From Pontibacter akesuensis (GTDB lineage: Bacteria; Bacteroidota; Bacteroidia; Cytophagales; Hymenobacteraceae), in the NCBI RefSeq assembly GCF_001611675.1, contig NZ_CP014766.1:3844001-3908000 (forward strand): 64,000 nt of DNA. The letters are read 5' to 3'. The translations under genes were made by a program, and so were the position numbers. The notes beneath the pieces were generated by a model. It saw only the letters and a list, made by a program, of their open reading frames with translations, searched no databases and was not told the origin of the DNA. How positions within the stretch are numbered: position 1 is the stretch's first letter; each line of letters opens with the position of its first letter. Positions 62,772 to 64,000 of this stretch are shown in pieces.

Positions 62772-63770
62772 TTACACAGGCTTTACAAAATGCTGGATGG
62801 GCTTGAAGTTATTCTGGGCGTCGAGCAGAAAGCTTAGTGGCTGCCCGGGGTTCTGGAGTATTTTATCTTCCCGAATGCTCCACGGCTTCAGCATTTCCTC
62901 GAGCATGTGCGCGTAAGCAGTCATTTCCCAGGGGTTGAAGATCTCGTTTGTCACATCGTCTATTAGGGTATCGAGTACCAGTTTCGTATCGTCTGGCTTT
63001 GTGGGGCGCACGAAATACTCCGGTACCACCGCAAAGATGTAGGCGGCGTAAAAGGCTCTTGCCTTAAATTCCGCCACTTGTACAGGGTGTAGCTGCTGCC
63101 CCTGCGTAACGCCGTAAAGCCTGCCCAGGGCGCGGCCAATAATACCATTGTCCAGCAGCGTACACACCACGGCCACTGGACCAAGCTTGATGCTAAAGCA
63201 CATGGTGGTCAGCTCGTCCTGGTACTCGAAAGGCAGGTTGTCCTCTGTCGGGTCCACTTCCAACAGGAACAGGGAGCAAGGCAGAAAATCAGAAAACACC
63301 ATGGGTACCCGCAGCGACTGCAGCACCATAAAGAACATCCTGAACTTACCGAGCATTTTGGGGTCCTCGCTTACGGCATACTCAGGCATAATCAGCGGGT
63401 TCGCCTCCTTTATCAGTTCGGTTACCAGGGTGCCGTAATACATTTTGCCGATCCACTGGAAAAGACGCTGCTGCGGTAACTGCCGCACGCCCTCAATTCC
63501 CTGGGAAAAAGCGCTTTCTACTTCCTCCTCCAGGGGCAGCAGGTAATGGGTGTGGCAATGGTCGCAGCAGGGAATAGTCAACTGGCCGAAGCTGGTCACA
63601 CTTTTATCGAGCAGCAGCAGCTCCTTGTCTTTGAGGTTATACTTGCGTTGCAGCCATTCAGCGAAAACAGGGGCACGGTGTTCAGTTGTGATAGCGGTTC
63701 CACACAAAAAGCAATTCGTGTCGGTAAACTGCATTTTCCCGAACGGCTCGTATAGCGATAGGTTTGTCAT
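62772..63770 (-). CDS. HNH-like zinc protein of unknown function
   Basis: A 332-residue protein starting MTNLSLYEPFGKMQ. It has CFLCGTAITTEHRAPVFAEWLQ near residue 20 and LTIPCCDHCHTHY near residue 65, a split zinc-finger layout as in HNH-type proteins, though the catalytic HNH is not complete. I start it at the ATG at 63770, because upstream sequence is poor in family features and because a TAnnTTTG promoter box lies 23 bases before it. Confidence 0.72.
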   Translation of the reverse strand: MTNLSLYEPFGKMQFTDTNCFLCGTAITTEHRAPVFAEWLQRKYNLKDKELLLLDKSVTSFGQLTIPCCDHCHTHYLLPLEEEVESAFSQGIEGVRQLPQQRLFQWIGKMYYGTLVTELIKEANPLIMPEYAVSEDPKMLGKFRMFFMVLQSLRVPMVFSDFLPCSLFLLEVDPTEDNLPFEYQDELTTMCFSIKLGPVAVVCTLLDNGIIGRALGRLYGVTQGQQLHPVQVAEFKARAFYAAYIFAVVPEYFVRPTKPDDTKLVLDTLIDDVTNEIFNPWEMTAYAHMLEEMLKPWSIREDKILQNPGQPLSFLLDAQNNFKPIQHFVKPV

Positions 63771-63792
63771 TGTTTCTAGGGGTATGCAGCCG

Positions 63793-63800
63793 CAAAGATA
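63793..63800 (-). promoter_or_regulatory. Bacteroidota -7 promoter box of the HNH-like gene
   Basis: TATCTTTG on the minus strand matches TAnnTTTG, 23 bases before the chosen start. It supports the shorter start. Confidence 0.6.
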
Positions 63801-63861
63801 CGGAAGTAGCCGCGAGTTCTGAAATGGATGTACCGCAGCAAACAGCGGGGGAAGGAATAAA

Positions 63862-64000
63862 TTGCACCTGCCGGTGCAACAGGCACTGCTTAAGGTGCTT
63901 ACGGAGCCGCGGGAAACATACACCCTGCTGCAGCAGCTATCGGACAATTGGCAGCTGCCTTTTTACCTGGACAAGGTGGATGGAAGGAGCCATTGTAAGT
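63862..64000 (+). CDS. Partial ORF at the right edge, TTG start
   Basis: A frame reading HLPVQQALLKVLTEPRETYT and then LLQQLSDNWQLPFYLDKVDG runs off the window. The likely start is a TTG at 63862, preceded by the GGAAGGA Shine-Dalgarno-like sequence. Residue pattern is protein-like; family unknown. Two ATGs just upstream are in other frames. Confidence 0.4.
   Translation, partial: MHLPVQQALLKVLTEPRETYTLLQQLSDNWQLPFYLDKVDGRSHCK

Overview
The window looks like chromosome of a Bacteroidota bacterium of the Cytophagales/Hymenobacteraceae type (Pontibacter-like is my best guess). The reasons are a type IX secretion sorting domain, TAnnTTTG promoter boxes, the FtsX-like permease and DUF5700 families, a tRNA-Glu with a G1:U72 pair, and a very common AGTATA word. 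I ran no database search; family names come from motifs I recognise.

Layout. 0-6.6 kb: complex I operon on the minus strand (nuoA, nuoB, a DUF4242 gene, nuoCD fusion, an outer-membrane-like gene, nuoE, nuoF, start of nuoG), preceded by a CBS protein. 6.8-9.8 kb: a GbsR/MarR regulator and a DCC / DUF2071 / NAD(P)-binding operon that share one palindromic operator. 10-18.3 kb: qorB, two secreted carbohydrate esterases (SASA and CE15), a DUF1989 plus GntA-like pair, a small membrane protein and a divergent LysR regulator. 18.7-23.7 kb: a type IX cargo protein and two divergent spore-photoproduct-lyase-family radical SAM genes.

24.2-47.5 kb is the most unusual part. A tyrosine recombinase without the IntI-specific insertion is followed by 14 small genes, all on the plus strand. 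Each gene is followed by a 50-70 bp imperfect palindrome bounded by an RYYYAAC-like box and a GTTRRRY-like box, the architecture of integron attC sites. A second, inverted array of five genes with four such sites lies at 43.8-47.2 kb on the minus strand, so both arrays read toward the middle. Related Xer-like palindromes sit just outside the two arrays (24259-24288 and 47507-47544). Most cassette products are predicted lipoproteins, secreted proteins or membrane proteins. Between the arrays are an orphan FtsX-like permease, a thioredoxin fragment, a DUF5700 protease, a RidA/PLP-dehydratase pair, an MBL-fold hydrolase and an AraC regulator.

47.5-64 kb: a dispersed non-coding repeat family (four copies, ending in a tRNA-3'-end-like sequence), a second orphan permease, a PAS histidine kinase, an amidohydrolase, a BlaI/M56 pair in which the M56 protein carries a long ankyrin tail and the promoter has three operator palindromes, an XRE-DUF4870 protein, a class C beta-lactamase-like hydrolase, tRNA-Glu, two small proteins, a SIMPL protein and an HNH-like protein.
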